DNA from: Rhododendron vialii
Taxonomy: Eukaryota; Streptophyta; Magnoliopsida; Ericales; Ericaceae
DNA length: 64,000 nucleotides
Reading direction: 5' to 3'
NCBI RefSeq assembly: GCF_030253575.1
Contig: NC_080557.1
Coordinates: 12,872,001-12,936,000 of the forward strand
Shown here piece after piece: positions 46,174 to 58,800 of this stretch. A program made the translations under genes and the position numbers. Position 1 is the first letter of the stretch. Each line of letters starts with the position of its first letter. The notes beneath the pieces are model-generated. The model had not been told where the DNA came from and did no database searches. It saw nothing but the letters and a program-made list of their open reading frames with translations.

Positions 46174-49100
46174 CACTACAACAAATTCCGCTTTTAATAG
46201 CAAAAGTTTATAGCGTTTTATTTTAAATGCTATTGTAGAGAGGAAATTATAGCGTTCAGCCATTAGGTTTAAAGGAAACACTCGCGCCCTAATTTATTAT
46301 AGGGTTCCAGAAGTCTTCAATAGCGTTCCACTCTTTTCCAAAATGAAAAACAGCGTTCCACACTTCCACCAAAATTATAAGCGCCAAACGTTGCCCCCAA
46401 AATCGCACTCTGCCCTTCCTGAAAATTTCAATCGGTTCCACCAAAACTATAGGCGCCATATCTGCCAATTGTTTCGTTCGAGTTGCTACAAGATTTCTGT
46501 GCGAACTGGTGATGGTTTCTAATGTATCGATCTTTTAGGTATTCTATGGTTTTAATCGAGAGGAACAGGTTTGTCCCTTATTCTCTATTTCTCTTAATTT
46601 CCGACCGATTAACATCTGTTTCTTACTAATCGCCTCATCTTCTTCATACTTCTGCTTCCTCATTCCATAGTCAAGGAGAATCAAACCAATATTCGGTAAT
46701 ATTGCATCAGTTGAAGCAAGCATTCATTGCTCGGAGAGTCCTTACCAGGTTTGATTTGATTTTTTTCATTCAGTTGTTGCCCAAATACAAGGCTAGGGTT
46801 TTAATAGGCAAGTTTTAGTTTGTGATAACCATCTAAGGATTTGCACAGATAATGCACTTAGAGGGTTTGGATTTTATTTATTGGAGTATCAGTTTTCATT
46901 CCAAAAAAAGATTGGGGCTTTTGTGTTGACTCATTCCAAACAATTCTCTATTTTTTTCGAAATTCTATATTTGTAATTGATACTGTATTGGGGCTTTTGT
47001 TTAGGTTTTTGGTGGTCTAATGATTCTTGCAAAAGGAATTTTTAACAAAAAGAAAGAGAAATACTAAAAAGTTCCCTTGCTATTTATGACTAACGACCTC
47101 GTATTGGTGAATATAAGAAGTTTTCTGCATATGACTTAGTTGATTGGCTTCTATTGAAACAAAAAGTAAGAGTTTTGGAGAGAAAACACTTCAGAGCAAG
47201 ATGGTGAACATCGTAATATGCACTTTGACATAGCTTTGCTAATAATTTTGAAGTAGCTTCACAATTTCTCCGAGATTTCGAGATAATTTCGTTTGAACGA
47301 GAGCAACAACTTATATCTATTTCTCTCTCAGGTTATATCTGCTGTTTATCGTCTAAAGGGAATGGAATCGATTGGGTCTTAGGTGTATTGGTTAGGATTA
47401 TTAGGAAATGGAATCGAGTCATCGGTTTAATAAACTATAACAAGATGAGTTATTAGTGCTATCTGTGTCCATCATAGTCCGGCTAATGTGTTTTTTTTTT
47501 TGGTACAAGTACTTCCTTGTGTTTGTAGATATGCCTCAATGAACTATATTAGTATATTGTTGATTTCATAGTTCCTGTTAATGAAGTTCTGATTGGCTGA
47601 TTTATATGAATTTGAATGAAGTCAGCTTGGGTGGTTTTCTAATTAGAAAAGAGTATTTTTTTTTCTTGCTAAACATGTTCATTATCTGTTATGTGTAGAA
47701 GATATATATGGGCTCTACTAGACTTATGCCCAATCAAAGAGCCACTGATCAATGAAGTGATTGTCAAAGTTAGAATATCCAAGATTGATTTGCTATAGAT
47801 GCAACAGATGCACAAGCTCACACAAGAATCAGTTTGTGGTAATTCTCTTCAACCTATCCTAGCCATTGTACTTATGAAATGATTTCCATCGTTTGCAAAC
47901 ATGCTATTGACTGAATTATGTGTAAATGAGCTTGGCTCCTTTGGTGGGGGAACAATTTTTTTATGATTTTCAAAGGAAAAGAGAGTTAAATAGAAAAGAA
48001 CTGATTGTCTTGCCTCGGAGATTACGTTTTAGGCTGTATAAAATATAAATCAAGAAAGCCTTACAAAGTTGATAACATAGGATTCTTGTTCCTCAAAGAT
48101 GGATCTTTGCCTCAAAGGGTTGTACCCTTTCACAGGGTGGTTGGTCTTCTAAGATTGATTTATGGTGTTTCCAATGGTTTTGAGGCTTACGTAATGACCA
48201 TGTTCCATTTTCCCTCGGGGTGGTACTTCGATGGATTGTTTACTTGGTCAGCAGCTCCATAATGTGCTATGTTTTTTTGTAACTAATAGCAGAACCATAA
48301 TGTGGTCTATTTTTTTGTAACTAATAGCAGTTGAATCTGCACTTGACCTAATCTGTGGGAATCTGTCTTGTTCAGTTTAATGTGAATCTGCATTTCCATT
48401 TTCGGTTCAATTTAGTAACTGTTACGAATGTGGTGCTGCTGCTGCAGTTTTTTGCTTTCATGACTTCAGTTCAGTTAAGTTTGTGACTTGAGATGAATGT
48501 GTATCTTTTGTGACTTGAGATGAAGCATCATTTTAGTTTCTGCATCAGTTTTGAGTCTGTTCTAAGTCACAGGTTATACACGGTTGCCACATATCAGTAT
48601 GCACTTAGTTTTCAGTTTTGAGTCTGTTTTGCACTCAATTTTGGGTTAACATTTGCATAGAATCAGAGAGAAAAGGAGCTATAAGACTGTTCTCATCCTT
48701 TCGGGTTCACATTTTGTACATAACAAATACACTTTATAGCTCTAGAATTTGTTGCATTTGGGTTCAAGGGAAGGGGGGGAGGTATGGGGAGGGGATGGAG
48801 GTCATGGGAAATAGGGTGCTCATTAGCGGTGGTGGTGTTCTCTGTTTTTTATGTTTTGTTAGGGGAAGGGATGGTGCCAATTCTAGGATTGAGGGGAATG
48901 ACATTTCTGCCCTTACATTGGTGGTGGAGTGGATTTTTCCGTTTACAAACTTAACAAAAGTTAGAATGAAGGACAACATAGAATCTGATTCAATAGTTGG
49001 AGGACTAAGTACACTTTTTTGATGGTTTGTAACTTTTGGTATGTTGTACTAAAGGCACCTCCCGGGATCTTTTGGTTTGTCTTTTTTGTTCGTATCTTGC

Positions 49101-52100
49101 CATTGTGCATGTGTAACTTTAATTTGTTCATATTATCCAGCCCTTAATAAACTCTTGGTTCGTGTATATATATGGCTTGGATTTCATTATGTGCTTGAGT
49201 ATTTATGATTTCACAGAGAAGAATTGATACCTTGACCCGTTGAGAGTGTTCTGCTCTAGGTCCATTCAATAGAATGTCAAACATCATACATTGGGTTCCT
49301 CTTGATCAAGTTTTTTGTCACTTTAATGGGTATAGGCATCTGAATGGCTTCATATTTTTCAGTTTTTCAACTGAAAACAGAGTTGATACTACGTGAGTAA
49401 GGTCTGCTTCCTTTCTATCCCTTTAATGGGTTTTAAAGTTTAGTACTCATTTTGTTAGCTATATGAGCAATGGGGGTTTATTATTGGGTGTTTAATACTG
49501 CTTCCTGTTTATCCCTTGCAAGTTAACTTGCATTCCAGTGGGTGCAACTGAACTCTGTGGACTTAGAGAAAACCGTGGTAGAAAATGATATGAAGAATGC
49601 TTGGGGCCAACTCCATTCCTGTGACATAGCTGTTTCATAAGACATCTTCTTTGGAATTCACTTCTGCCACTTCCGAGGGGTATACGTCGGTTTACAAGTT
49701 GAAACGAAAACTTTCTTTCTATTGTGTACACATGGTTATGTGATGATAGATAACCGCATTACTCTTATGCTTCTGTTGTGCACATATGGCTGCTTCCGTA
49801 TATTGTTATTTGCGATCAGTGCTGCTCTGAATATGACTTGTGTTTCTTTACTCCCTTTTATGCATATCATATTTATGCCTGATTATTTGGTTGCTCCATA
49901 GTGTTGATTATGGCCATATCTGTCTTACTCTTAGTAAGTTATTGCACAGTTCAATACCTATATTATTCTTTTATGCTAATAGGTGCATCATGGCTCCTAC
50001 TTAGGATGGATGGCGTGAGTTGCGCTGCAAACAAACGCCAACACCAAATTAGGACATGCCCGGCCCCGAAGTACTGTCAGGTACTCTCTAACACCTATTT
50101 TATTCTTTTTGCTCAATGATTTTTTACTGTATGATTTATAGATGGAATTGAAAAAGGTTGAACAAGATGCACCATATTCATATTACTTGTGATGAATACG
50201 AAAGTAGGACTCTACTGTCATTATAGGTGCGATGAAGGCTATTGTAGTCTGAAAAACATTGCCTGTTTTAGTATAATTAGTTCGGTGCTCTGCAAATGTG
50301 TTTTTTGATATTCTTAGCTCACAAGCTTCACATTCTCTTGAAATTTAGGGGGTTGATCTCGTGGTTGCTTCTTCAGGGCTCGAGTATTAAGTATAATAAT
50401 GTGCCTATCATTACCACACATATTGCGTATCAAGAACAAAAAAATTGTGGATATGGTCGAATGGTAAAATTTGTCTTTTCCGAGGAGAAGACTAAACCTC
50501 TAAAGGATAAATGTCATATATGTTTAGATTTTTAGTCAGCTCAGACTCAGAGTTTGATTTTCTGAGTTTTCTATTTTAATTTACTGTCCATATTAACTTC
50601 CTCTATACCTGCCTTCACTTGAGGACCCATTTTAGGTGCTATAAGTTTATAGTTTGCACTGTTTGAAGATTTTGCGGACTTTTATGGTACTATTTGATTC
50701 AAAAAACTGGCAGTGTAGGAAGTGGGATTCTATTCTATTTTCTTGGTTCAATGTATCTTAGTAACCATGCGGTTGAACTTTAGTGTTTTCTGACTGATTG
50801 GTGCACAATTATTTCAGTATGGTCCTGTTTCCTTTCCATTTTGCATTGTAGTATTACTTCGTCTGTTGGGAAATTTAAGAGGCAGAAAATTTCTACGGTA
50901 ATCCAGAAACAGGGTATTAGTTGTTCAAATGGTAAGGAGACTTTGCTGGTGATCTATAAGTAGGAAAACCACTCAGACTTAGGCGCCTTTGTTGTTTATT
51001 GATCCCTTTAGAGTTCAGACTGCTCAGAAATTCCCCGGTGCAGGTTAAGGTAAGCGGATATGCATTTTGGTTTGAGGTACTTAATGGGTTGTCTAAAATG
51101 CTTTGGATTCTTGTATACGGTTGAAATTTTGGACCCTAGTTGTAGTATGCAATATCTTCACACCTAAAGCTGAATAGTCCGATTTGGTGTTACCTGAAAT
51201 ATAAAATTACATATTCATCATCTAAGACGTGTGATTATTGAGACGAGAGCCACTAGAACATGAAGCTATAACATCAGTAGCAGGAATTATGCAATACGAC
51301 AATGTTTCCTCTTTTAAAGTTTTTTTTTTTTTAGTTGGGCCACCGTTCAGTGCTGGTTCATTCTAGTTCTAGGAACGTGGATCTTTAGATGTGTGAATGA
51401 AAGCAGAACATTTACTACCCAAGAAGATAGAAATCACCCAACCCTATTGATGTCCGGGAACTGAAGTCTGTTGGATGGGTTAGATGCCTTTGCACTCCAA
51501 CTGGTGGCTCAACTGTTAGGTTGTTCAATCAATTATCTCTATAAACAGATTCACCTCAGATGCAATCTTCAAATAGATTCACCTTCATGTTGTTCTACTT
51601 CTTCTTGCTGTCCAATGACTAAGCAACCGTATTTTGTTATTAGAATTTGGCATAACTCTTGTGCCATTTTGTTGTACTGAATTTGATTTCAACCCTATTT
51701 TGTGTTGTAATTGTTATCCTATTGCCTTTCTATTCTGTTTATTGATAAGTCCTATTCTGGTGCTGCTTTGGGACATATCAACAACTCTGTTTTTGCTGCT
51801 TTGAGGGTGCTTTAATAATGCTTGTGCTTTTATAGTCTGAATACTTTCGCGAATCATGAGCTTATTCTACACCCATCTATTGATCCAAAATTTTGTACCA
51901 CAGGGAATCAAGAAGATTGCATCAATTTCACGAGCTTGGCTTTGGGAGGAAAGAGAGACCAAATTGCTCGAAGATTGCATCAATTTCAACAAGCTTGCAA
52001 CATAGGAAATTTTCAAGTAATATGTTGGTTAGCTTGTTTGTGGCTACCTTTGGTAACATTGAACACCTGGGTACTATATGAATCCGTTGTAATTCTTGCA

Positions 52101-52523
52101 ACCCTTTCATGTAATTTGTGTTTTCGAATTGTTTCGAAAGCTGGTGTAATGAATACTTGCCCGATTGAATGAATTTGGTTAATTACATTGGCAACATTGA
52201 AGTTTTAGATTATATTCGTGTTTTTCTAATAATTATTTTACAATTGGTGTTGAATGTAATAAAAAAAAATTAAATGAGTGGTGCAATGACAAACACGCTA
52301 TTAAAAGAATCTCAAAATTAGCATGCAAAAAATGCTATTAAAAGTATATCTAAGACAGTGTTCAAAAAACGCTATTAAAAGTTTATCTAAGACAGTGTTC
52401 AAAAAATGCTATTAAAAGTCTTGACTTTTAACAGCATCGGCTAATACAACGTTCTTCAGAACGCTATCTATGACATTCAACAGCGTTTTTCAAAAGCTAT
52501 AAAATGTAATTTTTGTTGTAGTG
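46174..52523. mobile_element. 6350-bp non-autonomous CACTA (En/Spm-type) element
   Basis: The ends are CACTACAACAAATTCCGCTT and AAATGTAATTTTTGTTGTAGTG-type (last 12: TTGTTGTAGTG plus one), with a 3-bp target-site duplication CTG (46171-46173, 52524-52526). Subterminal regions hold repeats typical of the class. On the right, CGCTATTAAAAG recurs every ~40-55 bp (about 52290-52430). On the left, AATAGCGTT/TATAGCGTT recurs (46210-46370). I recognise no TNP2- or TNPA-like transposase; the longest frames (48618-49022, 51822-52172) have no known domain. Exon-like stretches with GT/AG borders (for example 46500-46570 and 46672-46748) suggest a spliced transcript or captured host DNA. The origin of the 5.5-kb interior is unknown to me. 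Confidence 0.88.
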
Positions 52524-52526
52524 CTG

Positions 52527-53400
52527 AAAGTATACAAGCTTAAAAAAAATGTTTAAGTTCAGTTTGTTTAGGTAACACAAGGATCTCAACCGAACTTTTA
52601 ACGGGTCAAACACGAGCTCAATATCGAGTTACATTACATAGTTCTGTTGTCCGTTCGTTGTCAGCACTATGTCCAAGTTTTTTTTTGGGGGGGGGGGGGG
52701 GGGGGGGGTGTGTGGGGGGTGGGGTGGGGTGTAAAAACAAACAAGATCTTTGGTCGATTTTTAATTTATCACACCATGCACGAACGAACGTCCCATGTAG
52801 AACATAGGAAAAGGGTACTTAATTGAAACAATGATCGTTTTGGGTCTCTCCAATTCTTCTCTCCGTGCACGATCTTCAATAATTTTTTTTTCTCAATTAT
52901 TACTTTCATTTCTCTATCTATCTATCAATCTTTCAGCACTTATTGCCCCAAAAACTTTCAAAAAATTCCAAACCAAACAAATGTCTCCATTAGTAACTCA
53001 ATTCTAGTGCGCACACTAAACGTAATGGTCATGTAGCGCTCCTTCAAAGCGTGAGGTTTTGGGTTCTACTCCAATAGACATGAAGTTGGCGCTCTTAGCA
53101 ACTTAACAAATAATATGATCCTATCGTCTCGCTCAACTCAGGGCTAAACCCAACCAACGCCTCAGAACCACATGTGGGATAAACATGGTGAGTATGTGTA
53201 TAATTGGGTGTGCGGGTGCGTATGTGTGTTTGTTTCACACTTTTTGAATCCTATCCAGTATGAGAATTTGAGATTATGGATACTCGCTCAACCTAATTTA
53301 TTTTACACGTGAAGTGCTCCATGAATTTTTTAAAATGAAAAAATTAAAATGGTAGTACTAATAATATCTCGAATGGTCCCATTGGAAAAACTATTCTCTT
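52527..53400. repeat. Rest of F-box D flank, paralogous to 42400-43230
   Basis: After the CACTA element the flank resumes: end of tandem copy three, then CAAACACGAGCTCAATATC, a long G tract, the CTCAATTATT region, a tRNA-like stretch (52985-53130, TAGCGCTCCTTCAAAGCGTG and GGTTTTGGGTTCTACTCC) and TTATTTTACACGTGAAGTGC. The same order occurs at 42470-43180. Confidence 0.65.
52687..52731 (+). repeat. G22 homopolymer with following G-runs
   Basis: Twenty-two consecutive G, then TGTGT and four further G-runs (GGGGGG, GGGG, GGGG and G-rich end). It can form G-quadruplexes. Exact length is unreliable in any assembly. Confidence 0.8.
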
Positions 53401-55820
53401 GATCCTTCGATGTACCCCAACATTGGCGATCAGGGAGCAATGAAGCAAATCAGGTCTTTGATGATTTGATATCCTTTGATTGATACTCTCTCTGTCTCCA
53501 TTCTTTAGTTTTAATTAGCATTTTTTTTCCGTCTCAAAAAGATTGTGTTCCTTCAATTAATTGAAATCCCCAAAAAAAAGGAGTATGTAAAAAAGAGATA
53601 ATACACCGCAAAGTAAAACGAGAGTTTTGGTCCCATAGCGTTAGGGTTTTGAAGGACTAGGGTAAAGGAGGAGAGGAAGCAGGGGTAATTTTGGCATTTC
53701 AATCATATATCTTGAATTAGAAGACGCTGTTAAAGTTTTGGATGGCAAGATGACGGACATTGTTAGATAGAGTAAAGTAGGACAGTAAGGTAGGATAGTG
53801 ACATTTCAGAAACCTTAGAGGAGGTGATTGATATTGTCAGAAACCTCAAGGTGGTTGCTTTTGTGAAACCTAAAGGGGAGGTCAGTGAAATTTACCCAAA
53901 ATTACATGGGGATCGAAGCCGAAAAAGATTTTAAAAAAAAGGTTGCGATTCATAAAATGACGTGGCCGAATGTGCTCACTTTGCTCAATCCCTTCAGTTT
54001 TGAACCTCAAACCAATTGAAATTCTCGCCCTCATTTCTGATTTCTCACAATGTTTGAGGATAAGATTTAAACATGTACATTTCTACACTACCCTTCTATT
54101 GTCTTTACATTCAGATTCAGCTCTACCACTCTCTCTCTCTCTCTCTGAAGTCTGAACTCAATGAGGTAATACCCGCAACTTTTAAGCTCAATTACCAATT
54201 AATTCATGCTCCAACTATCTTTGCACATAATTTCTTCCATATTTTTGTGGCTTATAACCTGACCCCACCGTGAAGTTATTTGGGTTTGGCTTCTCATGTT
54301 TCAAATTGTAGAATTTGGTGTTAGCTTTGATTTTTCTCGAGTAATTTGAAGTACCCAATTTCGGCATGGTTTTTGTTTCCCATTTCTGAGTGCATGCAAT
54401 CCCTAATCGGCACTTCTACTCTTATGTTTCAAGAATGGAACAATTCCCTTGTCAATGTTTTATCTGTTTCTGTGACTATTTGCTGCTGCTTCTGAAATTG
54501 CCTAGCCTAGTTTCCGTGACAACAAGTTCTTGTAATTAATTTCCAAGAAAAATAACTGGCATTATTGCTTTGACTTTGAGTCGTGTAAATTGCAAATTGG
54601 TAGCGTTAACTTACCCAGCTTTAAAATTCAAATTTTCGAAGCCAAGAAGCCTTTGCACTACTAGAGGTTTGTCCAATCGTTTACTATAGGACCTATACTA
54701 GTGAGTACATGTAAAATGCCCTTAGCAAAAAGGGAAAAAATCAAATTTGGAAACCCTTCTGATCGGTTCTTTTAAACTGATTTATCGCTTGTATCCATAC
54801 TCCCATAGTGTGTTGATGGTCCAGTTCATTGGTTTGTAGGGTCTCTTCTCTCTAAAGAGGATATGAGTTCAAAAGCAAGTTTTGTAACCCGGGTTTCTAG
54901 TCTTGTTGGTGGTGGTCATTACCACTCGAATGAATAAGTCTGCCTTGATATCAAGTAAGGTAGAGAAGCAATGGGAGAGTTTGATAAAGACGTGGCCGAA
55001 TCTGTCATCAGGGGAAAACACCAAAATGGACCAAATGCGAGCAAGAAATGGGTCCGGGCATCACCCACCATGGTATCATAACTGCAAATATATCAGTTTA
55101 TTCGAACTGTTTGAATGTTTTGGCTGTGTTACTTTTTATGACATATTGGGGGAACGTTCATCTAGTTCTGTTCCAGAACACTTTTTGTTTCATTTTTCTT
55201 CCTCAATCTTTTAACTGCAAAACAGTTTAGCCAGCATACTAATGGTAAAGCAATAGTCCAATTCTCCCGTTCATGACCTGTCATATGGACTCGGGTACAT
55301 GTGTCGGGTGCGAGTGTGAAAATTATATAGCAATTCCTATCTCAAGGACAAGGAGACGAGCCAAAACATTCATATTTGTTATTATTGTTAGTAATCTGCC
55401 TTTATTTTCTTGGGTAAATGTTGCTTACAAGTTGTGTTAAAGCATTTTTATGTATAAGATGGGAGTTTTGTGCCTAGTTCATATATAGTTAATTAAAAGT
55501 ACAAAATATGCTTGCTTGGGGGAACTTCCACTATATATGTTGGACACGGATCTCGTACCCTTATCCGAGTATCAAGATTCAAGTGTCGTGCAACACATTC
55601 CCTTGCTCACTATCTTCAACAATATTGTCAAAAACCAAGAACTGTAAAAGCAGAGACCCCTACCCGAGTCCATGCAACATAGGTGGTGGCAGCAGTCCTT
55701 GTTTGGTGCTTTGGTGAATGTGCATGCACAATGTAAATGTGTACACATTCATGTAACTCCACACTCCTTTTTTTCTTTTCTTTCTCCATTAGTCCTACTT
55801 TTGATAAATGAATTCAGCAG
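53401..55820. other. Spacer and presumed 5' region of the PPR gene
   Basis: No exon identified with confidence. A (CT)n tract (about 54129-54147) followed by CAATGAG and a GT could be a 5' untranslated exon. The 103-codon frame at 54903-55214 shows no known domain. The segment with a splice acceptor at 55818-55820 (TTCAGCAG) marks where the coding exon of the PPR gene begins. Confidence 0.4.
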
Positions 55821-58800
55821 GAACCAAATCTCCACGAGCAGGGCCTAATACGCCCGGTTTCAACTTCCATAAGTTCACAACTCCAATACCGCTGCCTTGT
55901 TTGTTCAGAGAAAAGCAGTTGCCCTACAGTTCGTTCAAGAACAAAGACAATGAGTATTTTGATTGACAAACGAAAGCATCAAGAAGCCCACTCCATTTTC
56001 AAAGGCTTGATGGAAGACGGACACAGGCCATCTCTTGTAACATACACAACTCTAGTAGGTGCCTTGACCCTCCAAAGGCATTTCAAGTCGATTCCTTTGG
56101 TTCTCTCTAAGTTGGAAGATGACGGTCTGAAGCCCGACACCATCTTCTTTAATGCCATGATTAATGCTTTCTCTGAATCGCGCAATGTTGAGGAAGCCAT
56201 GAAAATCTTCAAGAAAATGAAGGAGAGTGGATGTAAGCCTACAATAAGAACCTTTAATACGTTGATTAAGGGGTATGGGATGATTGGCAAGCCAGAAGTA
56301 TCTTTGAAACTTTTAGATCTAATGTTGCGTGAAGAAAACCTGAAACCGAATGATAGGACGTATAACATACTTGCTCAAGCCTGGTGTAACAATGATAACA
56401 TTGAAGAGGCATGGAATGTGGTGTATAGGATGATGAGATACGGTTTGAGACCTGATGTTGTCACTTACAACACGTTAGTTAAGGGTTATACTCAGAATGG
56501 GGAGACGAGTAGAGCTGAACGAATGATATTGGCTATGCTAAACAATAAGGTGTCGCCAAATCAGCGGACTTGTGGAATTATTGTTAATGGTTACTGTAAG
56601 GAAGGTAATATGGAGGATGCTTTGAGATTTGTGTTCCGTATGAAGGAACTCGGTGTGCCTCCGAATCTCTTTGTTTTCAATTCCCTCATAAAAGGATATC
56701 TTGATGATACAGACACTAATGGAGTTGATGAGGTACGTCGCTACCTTTTGTGGATAATTTGGAGATTTATAGTCATTGTACTTGCAATTGTTCTATCATA
56801 TCACAGCATTATTGTCCAATGACCAGTGCCATTCTCATGCTTCATTTACTCACATATGTCCTATTGACAACAGATTCATTATTATTTTCTTGGGGAAAGT
56901 TACTCCACATTTTCTGAGTTTGACCTAGATATGTATGTAACGTAAATGTTGGTTGCTTTGAGGCCTGTCTACCCTCTGGCTGCTAGGATTTCATTAACTT
57001 GTTGATAGTCTCATCGTGTGTTTATTCAGTTAAAGTATCTGGTTTTACATAACTTTTTCAATCTTGGATAGAGGCTAAAATGTTCTTCACATCATCTTTA
57101 TTTGACTAAATCTAGGTGCCTTTGGAGCTTTCCTAAAGAACATTTTATTATGGTTTCAATATCAAGCAATATGTTAGCTAATTCTAGCAATCCAGTCTGA
57201 TGTTATGGACACCCCCACCAGGCAGCAGTTGGTCCTCGAAACAAGTCTCTCAAAACCCCAAACGATGGTGACTTGCCTCTGATGGAGAAACCAACTCATC
57301 GTTGTACACGTCACCGAAGGGAGCACTAGGACTAATAATAGAGACTGGAGTCACCGTCTAGTTTTAGTAACTAAATATTGGAAGCACAAAAACGAACTCT
57401 GTTTTCAATTTAGCCACTGATATGGTTTTTCTAGAGATCTAGTATGGAGTTAAGGTGCAAGGAAGGAAGGAATTAGTCGCCCATTCTACCCATCCTTGGA
57501 CCTTGGCTGGCCTCTACTTATCGTTTCACAGTTCCTCGTTTTGTGGTTATTTAAAATTGCACACTTTTGAAGGGCAGACCTGGCATAGTGGTAAAGCTGC
57601 CCTATTTTGGCCTGAAGGTCATGGGTTCAATTCTGAACAGCCTCTCTGCTTGCAAGGGTAAGGCTGTGTATATCAACCCTTCTCTAGACCCTGCATATGC
57701 AGGAGCTTCGGGCATTGGGTACACCCTTTAATTGCGCACACTTTTAATTGGATCCTCTTCGAGCGCCAAAAGTGTGAAGGATGTGTTCAAAACTCATGTA
57801 TTCCCTTCTTGATTACTTTGCAAAACCAAACTTCCCAAAAGTCGGTCTAGATGTAGTAGACTGACGGGGGGGGGGGGGGGTGGTTTCGTCATCTGATATG
57901 AGCTTTTTTTTTCATATTTTATCTATGCTTTTATACTTTTATGTTTCCTTTCATCGAGAAGGAAAATGTGATTCAGAAATATGATCCAAATCTAGTAAGA
58001 ATTAAGAGAAAATAACACAAAAAAAAAAAAAGGAACGCGCCAAAAAGTTCACAAAATGTTAGGCCTATTTAGGCCTAAGTGTGTCGGGTTGTAGTTTTGT
58101 CTAATCGTAGACTTAACCAAGAATGTTCAGTTCTCAATGCATAGCCTTTGGGAGTGTATTTGTTGAGCAATATGTCTTGGAGGCCAAGGAAAGACCTTCA
58201 TCAAGGTTTCGGCTGGCGAGTATCAGAAATAGTATGAATTGTCATAGGCTTTCCAATGTTGTGTTTATATTGATTCATACTTAACGAAACCAAGTTCTTC
58301 CTGTTGTTTGGGAGAATAAGAAAAGCGTATAGGGTGTTAATTAACCCTAACACAAGAGAGAGCTTTTATTTATATTACGTAGTGACTTATTACATAACTC
58401 CAACTATCCGATGTGGGACAAAGACTAACTATTCTAACACTCCCCCTCAAGCTGGAGAATAAATATCACAGCTTGTTACATAATAACTCTAAACGTGGTT
58501 TAAATAACGGTTTGGTGAAGATATCTGCCAATTGAGCTCCTATAGACACAAAAGGGGTAGCCAACACGCCACTATCTATCTTCTCCCGAACAATATGACA
58601 ATCTACTTCGATATGTTTGGTTCTCTTATGAAATACCGGATTCGAAGCGATATGTATTGCTGCCTGATTATCACAATACATAGGAATAGGTAACTGTACG
58701 CTAAACCCCAACTCCTCGAGCAAAGCTTTCAACCATACAACCTCGCATGTAGTATGAGCCACGGCACGATATTCTGCTTCAGCATTGGACCGAGCAACAA

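Noticed and set aside
48618-49022. 134-codon frame inside the CACTA element as a gene
   Set aside because: No recognised domain, weak start context and composition like its surroundings; kept only as an unexplained stretch.
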